From: Pseudomonas sp.
Lineage (GTDB): Bacteria; Pseudomonadota; Gammaproteobacteria; Pseudomonadales; Pseudomonadaceae
Reading direction: 5' to 3'
Assembly: GCF_030698175.1 (NCBI RefSeq)
Contig: NZ_JAUYNT010000026.1
Coordinates: forward strand, 62,001-126,000
DNA: 64,000 nt
Shown: in pieces, positions 43,816 to 52,840 of the stretch
How the letters are laid out: each line of letters begins with the position of its first letter
How positions within the stretch are numbered: position 1 is the stretch's first letter
The notes under the pieces: generated by a model
Database searches by the model: none
Told to the model about the DNA's origin: nothing
What the model saw: the letters and a program-made list of their open reading frames with translations, nothing else
Translations under genes and position numbers: made by a program

Positions 43816-45111
43816 TTAGGCGTTGAAGAAGGCGAACTTAAGCACGAATAGCGTGGCCAGCAGCGCCAGTGCCGGGTTGATGTCTCTCCAGCGGCCGGCC
43901 AGGGCCTTGACCAGCACCCAGGTGATAAAGCCAAAGGCGATGCCGTTGGCGATCGAGAAGGTCAGCGGCATGGCCAGGGCGGTGACCACCGCAGGCGCTG
44001 CAACTGTGATGTCGCTCCAGTCGATTTCGGCCAGGCTGGCGGTCATCAATACCGCGACGAACAGCAGCGCCGGCGCGGTGGCGAAGGCCGGTACTGTGCC
44101 GGCCAGGGGTGCGAAAAACAGGCTGAGCAAAAACAGTAGGGCGACCACGCAGGCGGTCAGCCCGGTGCGCCCGCCGGCCGCCACACCGGCGGCCGATTCG
44201 ATATAGCTGGTGGTGGTCGAGGTGCCCAGCAAGGAGCCGCCCATGGCGGCGGTGCTGTCGGCAATCAGCGCGCGGCCCATCTTCGGCAGATAGCCGTCGG
44301 CGCGCATCAATCCGGCGCGTTTGGCCACGCCGATCAGGGTGCCGGTGTTGTCGAACAGGTCGACAAACAGGAAGGCGAAAATCACGCTGAGCATGCCGAC
44401 ATCCAGGGCGCCGAGGATGTCCAGCTGCAGAAAGGTCGGTGCCAGCGACGGCGGCATCGACAGGATGCCGCCAAAGGGGGTGACGCCGATGGCGATGGCC
44501 AACGCGGTGACGGTCAGAATGCCGATCATCACGGCGCCGGCAACCCGGCGTGCCTCGAGGGCGACGATCAGCACAAAACCGAGAATGGCCAGCAGCGGGC
44601 CGGGTGCAGTGAGGTCGCCGAGACCGACCAGGGTGGCCGGATTGGCGACCACCAGACCGGCTTCTTTCAAGGCAATGATCGCCAGAAACAGGCCGATGCC
44701 GGCGCTAATCGCCGAGCGCAGCGCCAGAGGAATGCTGTTGATGATCCATTCGCGAATGCGAAAAATCGACAGTAAAAAGAAGATCGTCGCCGAGATAAAT
44801 ACCGCGCCCAATGCCACCTGCCAGGTGTGGCCCATGTGCAGCACCACGGTGTAGGTGAAGAAGGCGTTCAGGCCCATGCCGGGAGCGAGGGCAATCGGGT
44901 AATTGGCGATCAGCCCCATCAGCGCCGAGCCAATGGCCGCCGCCAGGCAGGTGGCAACAAACACCGCGCCTTTGTCCATGCCGGTTTCGCCGAGGATGGC
45001 CGGGTTGACGAAGAGGATATAGGCCATGGTCAGAAAGGTGGTCAGCCCTGCCAGCATCTCAGTGCGCACCGTGGTCTGGTGCGCCTGCAGTTGGAACAGT
45101 TTTTCCAGCAT
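43816..45111 (-). CDS. NCS2-family purine permease (guanine/hypoxanthine type)
   Basis: Inner-membrane nucleobase:cation symporter, 431 residues, with about 13 hydrophobic segments. Signature features of the AzgA-like/GhxP branch: EMLAGLTTFLTMAYILFVNP, PIALAPGMGLNAFFTY and FLFVDLFDNTGTLIGV. This subgroup transports adenine or guanine/hypoxanthine rather than uracil or xanthine. It sits ~1 kb from a molybdenum hydroxylase cluster but on the other strand, with a DJ-1 gene between. Purine uptake plus hydroxylation is therefore not well supported. Confidence 0.9.
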   Translation of the reverse strand: MLEKLFQLQAHQTTVRTEMLAGLTTFLTMAYILFVNPAILGETGMDKGAVFVATCLAAAIGSALMGLIANYPIALAPGMGLNAFFTYTVVLHMGHTWQVALGAVFISATIFFLLSIFRIREWIINSIPLALRSAISAGIGLFLAIIALKEAGLVVANPATLVGLGDLTAPGPLLAILGFVLIVALEARRVAGAVMIGILTVTALAIAIGVTPFGGILSMPPSLAPTFLQLDILGALDVGMLSVIFAFLFVDLFDNTGTLIGVAKRAGLMRADGYLPKMGRALIADSTAAMGGSLLGTSTTTSYIESAAGVAAGGRTGLTACVVALLFLLSLFFAPLAGTVPAFATAPALLFVAVLMTASLAEIDWSDITVAAPAVVTALAMPLTFSIANGIAFGFITWVLVKALAGRWRDINPALALLATLFVLKFAFFNA

Positions 45112-45329
45112 GGTCGGGCTCTCCGTGGCGCATCGGGCGCCGCAATGGTGTTGATTAAGGCATACCGCTCGCCAACGGCAACGCCGCGCGGGTGGGGCTG
45201 CGCAGGTTTACTGGGCGGTAATGCGCCATGATAGCAGTTCAACTATTGGCTGCGAATTTGCCCCGCTCCGCCAGCCCAGGCTGCTAGCCTTAATGGACTA
45301 TCAATTGCGCTTTATTTGAGGATGCCCAC

Positions 45330-45881
45330 ATGTCAAAACGTGCCCTGATCGCCGTCGCCGATGGCGTTGAAGACATAGAAACAGTGACTTTGCTCGATGT
45401 GCTGCGTCGCGCCGAAATTGAGGTGGTGCTGGCCAGTATTGAAACCCGGCGGATGATTAACTGTGCCCATGGCACCCGCTTAACCGCCGATGCGATGCTG
45501 GTCGATGTGCTGGCCCAGGACTTTGACTTGATCGTGCTGCCCGGCGGCATGCCCGGCGCCCTGCGCTTGGCCGAGCATCAGCCGCTGGCAGAACGGGTCC
45601 GCCAGCAGGCCGCCGCGGGCAAGCTGTTTGCCGCCATTTGCGCTGCTCCCGCCCTGGCGCTGCAAGCCTATGGGGTGCTCAAGCAACGCAAGATGACCTG
45701 TTATCCGGCGTTCAGCGAACGCTTGTCGGGTTGCACCTTTGTCGATCAGCCGGTGGTGGTGGATGGCAATTGCATCACCAGCCAAGGCCCCGGCACGGCG
45801 TTGGAATTTGCCTTGACGCTGGTTGAGCAGGTGCTGGGTAAGTCTGCTCGGGCTAGTGTGGCCAGCGATATGCTGCTGTAG
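45330..45881 (+). CDS. DJ-1/YajL-family protein
   Basis: A 183-residue DJ-1 superfamily protein closest to YajL/ThiJ. The nucleophilic-elbow Cys is in FAAICAAPALAL; the conserved Glu is in DGVEDIETVT. Reported activities include oxidative-stress chaperone, glyoxalase III and deglycase, the last debated. Promoterless features unclear; divergent from the NCS2 permease with a 218-bp gap. Confidence 0.92.
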   Translation: MSKRALIAVADGVEDIETVTLLDVLRRAEIEVVLASIETRRMINCAHGTRLTADAMLVDVLAQDFDLIVLPGGMPGALRLAEHQPLAERVRQQAAAGKLFAAICAAPALALQAYGVLKQRKMTCYPAFSERLSGCTFVDQPVVVDGNCITSQGPGTALEFALTLVEQVLGKSARASVASDMLL

Positions 45882-46122
45882 CCCGGCGCGTGGTTAGTCC
45901 CCGGTGGATGCGCTGTCGTGACTGGGTACGAGCCCCTCGTGAGCCTGGGCCAAACACTCTTGCAGCTGCTCGCGCTTGGTCTTGATGATCGAAACAGGTA
46001 TTATCTTGACCTATAAGTCAGCTTTATCTGGCTGCGTTTGCCTGCGGTTCGACTTTGTGTCGATCACGGCAGAAATATTCAACAGGTTCAGCGACAGGGC
46101 AACGCGGCCCTGAGGAGCAGGC

Positions 46123-48954
46123 ATGTCCAAGCGTGAATTATCCCGCCGCGCGTTTTTGCAAGGCAGCGTCATCGCCGGTATCAGCATCAGCTTGGCGCCG
46201 CTGGGCAGTAAAGCCTTTGCGGCCTTGTTCGAAGCCCAGGTAACCGCCGCACCGCAGCCCTGGTACGGCCAGAATGGCAAGGCGCGCGGGCGTATCGATG
46301 GGGTCTCGAAGGCCTGCGGGGCCAAGGTGTTCGCCCGCGATATCCGCGCCAAGGACATGCCCGGTTGGCCGCAACAGCAAGGCCATGCGCTGTTGCTCAA
46401 GGCCACTGACATCGACCGGCTGTATGAGGGCCTGGATCTGTCGATGCTGAGTAGCGAGTTGCAACCGGATCGCATCGTGACCGCCGCCGATCTGAAGAAA
46501 GACGGCATCCGTTTTCCCCAGGGGCATGATCTCGATCCCTTCCTGCCTGAAGGGCAGGTGCCGATGTTTCTCGGCCATCCGGTAGCGCTGCTGATATGGA
46601 AGGATTACGAGCGCTTTCGGGCCGCTAAAGGCCTGCTCAAACACAATCAGCAAGTCTTGCGCTATGGCGCTCAGGCGCCGCGCTACCAGGCCGATCCCTA
46701 TGGCAGCTTCCGTTACGTTCGGGTGGGCGGCGCCGATGCCTATGCCCCGGACACCTTCTCCAGCCTGAAAGACAGCATGCTGTTTCCCATGATCCGTGAG
46801 CGCAAACCGGTCTGGAGTCAGCAGGCGAAGATCAATGGCGACCTCACCGAGCAAGGTTTGTATTACGCCGGACAGATGCAGCAGCAGTTGGAAAACCCTC
46901 CGGCCGATTGGCTGGTGTTCGATGAGCAGTACAAGACCCAGTCGGTCGAGCCCGCAGCGTTAGAGGCCGACAACGGCAACGGCTGGTATGACCCGGCCAC
47001 TAAGACTCTGCATTTTGTGGTTGCCACCCAGTGCCCGTTCGAGGTGGCGGAGCAGTGCGCACATATGCTGGCGCCGTCGCGCTTTACGGTGGACAAACTC
47101 AGCATGCATCCGGGCTACACCGTCGGTTACGGCTCGAAAGACAACAACATCTTCGTCTTCTACGCGGCGCTGGCGGCCATGTATGGCGACGGCACGCCGA
47201 TCCGCCTGGCCAATGATCGCTACGAGCAGTTTCAAAGCGGCATCAAACGGCATGCCTTCGACATGCACTATCAGTTGGCGGTAAATAAGACCGATCAGCG
47301 CTTTCAGATCTTCCGTACCAACATGAACCTGGACGGTGGTGGCCGGGCCAACTACAGCTCCTCGGTGGCGGCGGTTGGCGCCACGGCGGCGCAGTCGATT
47401 TACTACCTGCCGCAAAGCGATATGGCCGCCACCGCCTACCATTCCTGCGGCGTTGAGGCCGGCTCGATGCGTGGCTACGGCACCCTGCAAAGCATGGCCG
47501 CCACCGAGATGATGGTCGACGAGGTGGCCGAGCGCCTCGGCGTGGATGCCATCGAACTACGCCGCAAAAACATGCTGCAAACCGGCATGAAGAACACCCA
47601 GGGCGCGATTCCCGCCGGTGCCCTGCGTCTCGATGAATTGCTCGATAAGGCCGCCGCCCACGAACTGTGGAAGGACCGCGTGGCACGCAAAGCGCGCCTA
47701 GACAAGGCCGACCCTGACCACCTCTACGGCGTAGGTTTTGCCATAGTGCAAAAAGACTTTGGCACCGGCTCCGAGTCGCCGATGGCCAGTGTCGAGTTCA
47801 GCGCCGATGGCCGGGTTAAATTGCGTCAGCTGGCGATTGATATGGGCACCGGCATGGCCACTTCGCAAGCCTTGCTGGTGGCGGACTATCTCGGCTTGCC
47901 GGCCGATGAAATCAAAACCGGCGAGACCGAGTGGGCCGAACTGGGGCTGATTACCAGCGGCAATCCTTACATCGTGAGTCAGGCCGATCAGGACGCCAAT
48001 CTGCGTAACCCACGCTGGGTCGGCAAGCTGGCTTCGGCCTCGTCGGCGACCAATTCTGCGTACTACTCCGGCCATGCCACCCGAGAGGCGGCGCGCATTC
48101 TGTTCAATCACGGGCTGTGGCCGGCGGCGCTGTCGATCTGGGGCCAGGGGATTTATGGCGGCGCGGCCAGCCCCTATGTGGTGCGCCGCGAAAACGCCCA
48201 CTGGGTCAAAGGCAAGCTGACCGCCGATGGCATGCAGCCGTTGCCGTTCGCCCTGCTGGCGAAAAAAGCCCATGAGCTGGGACTGGTGACTGGCGCCAGT
48301 GTGCACGGTTTCAACCGCTGGGCCTGGGCTGAGGCGGAGTTTGAGATTGACGGCGTGCGCGACAGCGTGCCGCTGGATGCCCTGGCGCTGAAATATGGCG
48401 ATGGCGCCCCGGCGGCTAAGCGCGCGCTGATGACCGCAGCCGGTTACCACCGTCTCGACCGCAGCAGCGTCAAATACCCGGACACCCAGTTAAACAACGC
48501 CATGGTCACCTACTACAGTCCGGTGGCGACTCTGCTGGAGGTCAAGGTCAATAAAGGCTCGGGCGCGGTGCAGGTGCTTAGCCATCACTCCTGGCTGGAA
48601 TGTGGCCGGGTGATAGTGCCGGAGCTGGTGCTCGGCCAACTGGAAGGCGGTATCGCCATGGGCATCGGCCATGCGTTGCTGGAGGAGTTGCCGCTGCACG
48701 AAGGCGGTCCGGGGGATGGCACCTGGAACTTCAACCGCTACCAACTGCCACGGGCCAAGGATGTCGCGATCTGGCAGCAGAGCGCCGAGATTCTGCCGCC
48801 GCTGTCGCCCAGCGATCCGGCCAAAGGCATCGCCGAAGTGGTGATGATTCCGGTGGTCGGCGCCATCGTCAATGCGGTGGCCCACGCAACCGGCAAACGC
48901 CTGCGCGAACTCCCACTTTCACCCGCTCGCATCAAGGAGGCCCTGAATGGCTAA
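46123..48954 (+). CDS. Exported molybdopterin-binding hydroxylase, large subunit (IorB-like)
   Basis: Large subunit of a xanthine-dehydrogenase-family molybdenum hydroxylase, 943 residues. It begins with a Tat signal, SRRAFLQGS, and a hydrophobic stretch ending near SKAFA (~residue 31), so the enzyme is exported folded with its cofactor. Family motifs: GGGRANYSSS, GVEAGSMRGYG and, near the C-terminus, QLEGGIAMGIGHALLEE, where the cofactor-activating Glu is expected. The layout (large subunit first, small 2Fe-2S subunit next, cytochrome third, no FAD subunit) resembles isoquinoline oxidoreductase and membrane aldehyde dehydrogenase sets. The substrate (N-heterocycle or aldehyde) is not determined. 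ATG in GAGGAGCAGGCATG. Confidence 0.9.
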   Translation: MSKRELSRRAFLQGSVIAGISISLAPLGSKAFAALFEAQVTAAPQPWYGQNGKARGRIDGVSKACGAKVFARDIRAKDMPGWPQQQGHALLLKATDIDRLYEGLDLSMLSSELQPDRIVTAADLKKDGIRFPQGHDLDPFLPEGQVPMFLGHPVALLIWKDYERFRAAKGLLKHNQQVLRYGAQAPRYQADPYGSFRYVRVGGADAYAPDTFSSLKDSMLFPMIRERKPVWSQQAKINGDLTEQGLYYAGQMQQQLENPPADWLVFDEQYKTQSVEPAALEADNGNGWYDPATKTLHFVVATQCPFEVAEQCAHMLAPSRFTVDKLSMHPGYTVGYGSKDNNIFVFYAALAAMYGDGTPIRLANDRYEQFQSGIKRHAFDMHYQLAVNKTDQRFQIFRTNMNLDGGGRANYSSSVAAVGATAAQSIYYLPQSDMAATAYHSCGVEAGSMRGYGTLQSMAATEMMVDEVAERLGVDAIELRRKNMLQTGMKNTQGAIPAGALRLDELLDKAAAHELWKDRVARKARLDKADPDHLYGVGFAIVQKDFGTGSESPMASVEFSADGRVKLRQLAIDMGTGMATSQALLVADYLGLPADEIKTGETEWAELGLITSGNPYIVSQADQDANLRNPRWVGKLASASSATNSAYYSGHATREAARILFNHGLWPAALSIWGQGIYGGAASPYVVRRENAHWVKGKLTADGMQPLPFALLAKKAHELGLVTGASVHGFNRWAWAEAEFEIDGVRDSVPLDALALKYGDGAPAAKRALMTAAGYHRLDRSSVKYPDTQLNNAMVTYYSPVATLLEVKVNKGSGAVQVLSHHSWLECGRVIVPELVLGQLEGGIAMGIGHALLEELPLHEGGPGDGTWNFNRYQLPRAKDVAIWQQSAEILPPLSPSDPAKGIAEVVMIPVVGAIVNAVAHATGKRLRELPLSPARIKEALNG

Positions 48955-49486
48955 GCGTCCGCTCACTCTGCAGATCAACGGACAAATGGTCGGCCCCCTC
49001 GAGGTGCCGGACGATTTGTTGATGGTTGAGTTCTTGCACGAATACCAGAACCTCACCGGCTCGCGTCTCGGCTGCGGCCAGGGCATTTGCCACGCCTGCG
49101 TGCTGATCTTGGACAAGCCCGACGGCACCAGCGAGGAGGTGCGTACCTGCATCACCGGCGCGCACTTCTTCAATGGCAAGCGCGTGCGCACCATTGAAGG
49201 CCTGGCCAAGCGCGATTCCAGCGGCGCGGTCACCGAGCTGAATCCGATCCAGCAAAAGTTCGTCGATCATTTCAGTTTTCAGTGCAGTTATTGCACGCCG
49301 GGCTACGTCAATGCGGCCACCATCATGGTCGAGAAACTGCAGCGCCAACCAGTCAAGCGCAGCGAACTGGAGCAGGAAATCGAGACCGCTCTCGGCCAGC
49401 ATATCTGTCGCTGCACCGGCTACGTTCGCTACTACCAGGCAGCGAAACTGGTGCTCGAAGATCTCGGTCTGGTCAGGGAGGGTTGA
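48947..49486 (+). CDS. 2Fe-2S subunit of molybdenum hydroxylase (IorA-like)
   Basis: A 179-residue small subunit binding two 2Fe-2S clusters. The plant-type N-terminal cluster has CGQGICHAC plus an upstream Cys; the helical C-terminal cluster has CSYCTPG and CRCTGY. It passes electrons from the molybdenum site to an external acceptor. Its start overlaps the large subunit's stop by 8 bp (ATGGCTAA), and GGAGG precedes it. The mature enzyme probably leaves the cell interior by riding with the Tat-exported large subunit. Confidence 0.94.
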   Translation: MAKRPLTLQINGQMVGPLEVPDDLLMVEFLHEYQNLTGSRLGCGQGICHACVLILDKPDGTSEEVRTCITGAHFFNGKRVRTIEGLAKRDSSGAVTELNPIQQKFVDHFSFQCSYCTPGYVNAATIMVEKLQRQPVKRSELEQEIETALGQHICRCTGYVRYYQAAKLVLEDLGLVREG

Positions 49487-49488
49487 GC

Positions 49489-50697
49489 ATGCAGCGTTTT
49501 CTAATCCGCGCCGCGCTGTGCTTACCGCTGGCGGTGCAAGCCGCCGAGCAAACGCAGATCGAACGTGGCCAGTACCTGGCCCGCGCCGCCGACTGCGTGG
49601 CCTGTCACAGCACCGAGGGCAGCGCGCCCTATGCCGGCGGGCTGCCGTTGCAGTCGCCATTCGGCACCATCTACGGCACCAACATCACCCCGGACAAGCA
49701 GTACGGCATCGGCAACTACAGCAGCGACGACTTCTACAACGCCGTGGCCAAGGGCAAGCGTGCCGATGGCAGCAACCTCTATCCGGCCATGCCTTACACC
49801 TCTTATCACCTGATCAAGCGGGAAGATTCCGACGCCATCTACGCCTACCTGATGAGCATCGAGCCGATTGCCCGGCCTGCGCCAACCACTAGCCTGAGCT
49901 TCCCGTTTAATCTGCGCTTTGGTTTGAGTGTGTGGAATCAGCTGTACGCCAGCGACCTGCAGTTGGCGCCAGCCACCGATAAGAGTGCGCAGTGGCAGCA
50001 AGGCCAGTATCTGGTCGAGGTGCTCGGTCATTGCGGCGAGTGCCATACCCCGCGCAACAGCCTCGGCGCGCTGCAGCAAGAGCAAGCCATGCAGGGCGGC
50101 GTGCTGCTCGGTTATCTGGCGCCCAGTTTGAAAACTGAGGACATGCTGGCGCGCGGCTGGAACAGCAGCGATCTCTCGACCTTCTTGCGTCATGGCATCA
50201 GTGCCCAGGGCAGCATGTTTAACGAGATGTATCCGGTGCTGCACAACAGCAGCCAATACCTGAGCGACGCCGACCATAAGGCCATGGCCACTTACCTGTT
50301 GGGTGAGCAACCCGGGCCGGCGGCGGTGATTGCGACCCAAGCGCTGGCGCAATTGAGTGACAGCGCCCAGCAGGGCCGTCAGGATTATTTGAATGTCTGC
50401 GCCGGCTGTCATGGCAACGACGGTCAGGGCGTACCCCATGTGGCCGTGGCCATGGCGGGCAATACCACACTGCGCCAAGCCGATTCACGCAACCTGTTGC
50501 GGGTGATCGAGGATGGCATTGCCGAGCAGCAGTTCACCGGCTTTGAACGCATGCAGCCGATGCCCGGTTTTGCCAAGCAACTCAGCGATGAGCAATTGCG
50601 CAACCTGCTCAATTACCTGCGGCAAACTTGGGGTGGCTTGCCGGCGGACATGAGCGCCGCGCAGGTGAGCGAGTTGCGCAGCCAGGTGGGGCACTAA
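49489..50697 (+). CDS. Cytochrome c (three heme-binding motifs), electron acceptor of the molybdenum hydroxylase
   Basis: A 402-residue secreted c-type cytochrome: Sec signal (residues 1-18, LCLPLAVQA) and three CXXCH motifs, CVACH (36-40), CGECH (182-186) and CAGCH (304-308). This is the architecture of the triheme cytochrome subunits of alcohol and aldehyde dehydrogenases (AdhB-like). Its start follows the 2Fe-2S subunit's stop by 2 bp. It presumably carries electrons to ubiquinone or an oxidase and replaces the usual FAD subunit. Confidence 0.94.
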   Translation: MQRFLIRAALCLPLAVQAAEQTQIERGQYLARAADCVACHSTEGSAPYAGGLPLQSPFGTIYGTNITPDKQYGIGNYSSDDFYNAVAKGKRADGSNLYPAMPYTSYHLIKREDSDAIYAYLMSIEPIARPAPTTSLSFPFNLRFGLSVWNQLYASDLQLAPATDKSAQWQQGQYLVEVLGHCGECHTPRNSLGALQQEQAMQGGVLLGYLAPSLKTEDMLARGWNSSDLSTFLRHGISAQGSMFNEMYPVLHNSSQYLSDADHKAMATYLLGEQPGPAAVIATQALAQLSDSAQQGRQDYLNVCAGCHGNDGQGVPHVAVAMAGNTTLRQADSRNLLRVIEDGIAEQQFTGFERMQPMPGFAKQLSDEQLRNLLNYLRQTWGGLPADMSAAQVSELRSQVGH

Positions 50698-50725
50698 GCG
50701 TAGAGCTGGCGCCGTAAACCTTGTA

Positions 50726-50785
50726 GGAGGGGCTTTAGCCGCGATGCCTTTGCTTTTTCAGCCTTTTCGCGGCTAAAGCCCCTCC
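50726..50785. repeat. Paired inverted REP-like element (REPIN-like)
   Basis: GGAGGGGCTTTAGCCGCGA (50726-50744) and its exact 19-nt complement at 50767-50785, with a 22-nt loop. Located 28 bp after the cytochrome gene, where it could also terminate transcription. Confidence 0.85.
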
Positions 50786-50937
50786 CACAGAATGTGCATT
50801 GCTTGTGGATTGAGCAAACACGCCGAAATCCCGGAGTCCCGTAGGGTGTAACCCGCTCTACGCCTGCTCTACGTCCGGCTTCGTCTTTTGGCTTTTTGTT
50901 GCGATATCTGGCCCTTGTTTTAGCGGTGATGAATTAA
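50786..50937. other. Short intergenic region after the REP-like pair
   Basis: 150 bp between the REP-like element and xdhC. No clear promoter or gene. It breaks a single transcript unless read-through occurs. Confidence 0.4.
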
Positions 50938-51909
50938 ATGCAGCAACTTGATTTACAGGTCATCCGCCAAGCGCTGGAGTGGTCCCAGGCCGGCCAGCGC
51001 TTGTGGCTGTGCACCGTGCTCGGCACCTATGGCTCGGCGCCACGGGCACCGGGTGCCTTAATGGTGGCCAATGCAGCCGGGCAGTGGCTGGGCTCCTTGT
51101 CCGGCGGCTGCGTCGAAGAGGACTTTCTCGAACAGTTGTTGGCCGGCGCTTTCGCCGAACCGCTTAACCTGATTCGTTACGGTGCCGGCGATGAGCCGCG
51201 TTCGGGCATTCGTCTGCCCTGCGGCGGAGTGCTGGAAGTGCTGGTGGAAAACCTGCCGGCCGACTGCGCCGTGCAAGAGCACTTGCGCCAGTTGCAAGCG
51301 GCGCTACAGGGCCAGCGCCGGCTGATTCGCGAGATCGATCTGGCCAGCGGCAGCCGTCAGTTGTTCGATGATCAAACCCAAGGCGCGCGGGTTGAGCGCA
51401 CGGCCGACAAGTTGCGCCTGCGGGTCGGCGCGGCGCAACGGTTGCTGCTGGCCGGTTACTCCAGCGTCAGTCACTTCTGCGCCCAGTTCGGCACGGCCCT
51501 GGGTTTTGAGGTGCTGCTCTGCGAGCCGCGCGAGGAAGTGCTGGCGGGCGTGGAGCTGGGCGGTATCGAGCTGATCCGGCAATTGCCCTCCCGGGTGATC
51601 GCCGAAGGCGGTTGCCACAGCGACACCGCCGTGGTGGCCCTGACCCACGATCCACGGATCGATGACCTGGCCATGATCGAAGCGGTGCGCAGCCCGGCGT
51701 TTTATATCGGGGTGATGGGTTCGCGGCTGACCACGCAAAAGCGCTTCGAGCGCCTGCGCCGCAGTGGCGGTCTGAGCGAGGCGGAAATTGCCCGCATCCA
51801 GGCGCCGATTGGCCTGAATATCGGCAGCAAGACCCCGGCCGAAATTGCCCTGTCGGTGCTCGCCGATATCGTTCGGATGCGCAACGGCATAGCGCGCGAG
51901 CAGGTGTAG
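50938..51909 (+). CDS. XdhC-family molybdenum cofactor maturation protein
   Basis: Binds molybdenum cofactor, protects it during sulfuration and inserts it into the hydroxylase. 323 residues. N-terminal XdhC_CoxI: TVLGTYGSAPRAPGALM and GSLSGGCVEEDFLEQL. The C-terminal Rossmann-like domain: LLLAGYSSVSHFCAQF to VALTHDPRIDDLAMIEAV and GVMGSRLTTQKRFERL. Typical of periplasmic or soluble Mo hydroxylase clusters. The next gene starts 5 bp downstream in the same direction. Confidence 0.93.
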   Translation: MQQLDLQVIRQALEWSQAGQRLWLCTVLGTYGSAPRAPGALMVANAAGQWLGSLSGGCVEEDFLEQLLAGAFAEPLNLIRYGAGDEPRSGIRLPCGGVLEVLVENLPADCAVQEHLRQLQAALQGQRRLIREIDLASGSRQLFDDQTQGARVERTADKLRLRVGAAQRLLLAGYSSVSHFCAQFGTALGFEVLLCEPREEVLAGVELGGIELIRQLPSRVIAEGGCHSDTAVVALTHDPRIDDLAMIEAVRSPAFYIGVMGSRLTTQKRFERLRRSGGLSEAEIARIQAPIGLNIGSKTPAEIALSVLADIVRMRNGIAREQV

Positions 51910-51914
51910 GCATC

Positions 51915-52580
51915 ATGGTCAAGGCCGACTCCCCACTTCCCAACTTTCCACTCCCTGCTCCTGCCGTCATCGCCCTGGTATTGGCCGCCGGTCAAAGCCG
52001 GCGTTTCGGCAGCGATAAGCGCCGGGCCTTGTTGGCCGATGGCACGCCGCTGCTGGTCGCCAGCTTGCTACAGGCGCAACGCCACTTTGCCCAGGTCTAC
52101 GTGTTGCTGAGGGACGGCGACGATGCACAGGCGCTTGGCGTGCCGCCGGGGGTCGAGGTGTTGCGCTGCGCGGACGCCGAGCTGGGTATGGGCCACAGCT
52201 TGGCGGCGGGCATCCGCGCCCTGGATAAACATCCGGCCAGCGCCATTGCCGTGCTGTTGGGCGATATGCCCTGGCTGAGCGCCAGCACCCTGCAACGGCT
52301 GATCGGCCAGGCCGGGCCAGAATGCATAGTGTTTCCCTGCTATCAGGGCCAGCGCGGCCATCCGGTGCTCTTTGGTCGGCAGTTTTGGCCGCAATTGCAG
52401 CAGCTCACCGGCGACACCGGAGCCAAGGCACTGCTGGCCGCGCAGCCGCAGGTGATCCACATGGATGTGGTAAATGCAGCAAGCCCGCCGGGAGCGGGCG
52501 CTGCCTGTATCGAGGTGGCGGTGGATGACCCCGGCGTGCTCGATGATGTCGACACTCCGACTGCCTTGGGCATGCGCTAA
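51915..52580 (+). CDS. MobA/MocA-like nucleotidyltransferase
   Basis: A 221-residue GT-A-fold NTP transferase. N-terminal signature LVLAAGQSRRFGSDKR; acid metal-binding segment VLLGDMPWLS; GRQF/GHPVLF-type region. It probably adds CMP to molybdenum cofactor (MocA activity) to give the MCD form used by xanthine-dehydrogenase-family enzymes, matching the upstream XdhC and structural genes. The first ~17 codons are encoded by a stretch resembling the ACTTCCC repeat, so the N-terminus (SPLPNFPLPAPA) may be a non-conserved extension. Confidence 0.9.
   Translation: MVKADSPLPNFPLPAPAVIALVLAAGQSRRFGSDKRRALLADGTPLLVASLLQAQRHFAQVYVLLRDGDDAQALGVPPGVEVLRCADAELGMGHSLAAGIRALDKHPASAIAVLLGDMPWLSASTLQRLIGQAGPECIVFPCYQGQRGHPVLFGRQFWPQLQQLTGDTGAKALLAAQPQVIHMDVVNAASPPGAGAACIEVAVDDPGVLDDVDTPTALGMR
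51926..51956. repeat. Degenerate ACTTCCC repeat inside the start of the mocA-like gene
   Basis: CCCCACTTCCC followed by ACTTTCC-like units, translated in the gene's first codons. Third occurrence of this heptamer in the window. Confidence 0.5.
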
Positions 52581-52840
52581 GTCGTAATGAGCGGCTGCAA
52601 TCCTGCAGGAGTGACTGCGTACTCAGGCTCGCTTCGCGGCGCCCTTTGTTACCAAAAGCCGCTCCTACCCAAACCCTGCACTTGCAGAAGCTTTATTGGC
52701 CGCCGCACCCTGTAGGAGCGGATTTATCCGCGATTGGCCGGTGCAGGCAGCCCACATCCCAAGGCTTGTGAGGCGGGCGTCTTATTTAGTAGCTTTCTGA
52801 ATCACGAACTTGGGCGTGACAGCGACTGGATTCGCCGTGT
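52581..52840. other. Intergenic region with single REP-like hairpins
   Basis: 260 bp between the convergent mocA-like and kinase genes. It contains a REP-like segment with TGTAGGAGCGGATTTATCCGCGA (hairpin core GCGGATTTATCCGC, about 52716-52732) and a looser GGAGTGA.../...CTCCT pair near 52610-52675. No gene recognised. Confidence 0.6.

Noticed and set aside
45112..45329. Purine riboswitch ahead of the NCS2 permease
   Set aside because: No aptamer-like three-way junction pattern or expression platform was recognisable, and such riboswitches are not usual in pseudomonads.
46020..46060. Sigma-54 promoter upstream of the molybdenum hydroxylase
   Set aside because: The TGGC...TGC elements have 8 instead of 10 bp between GG and GC.
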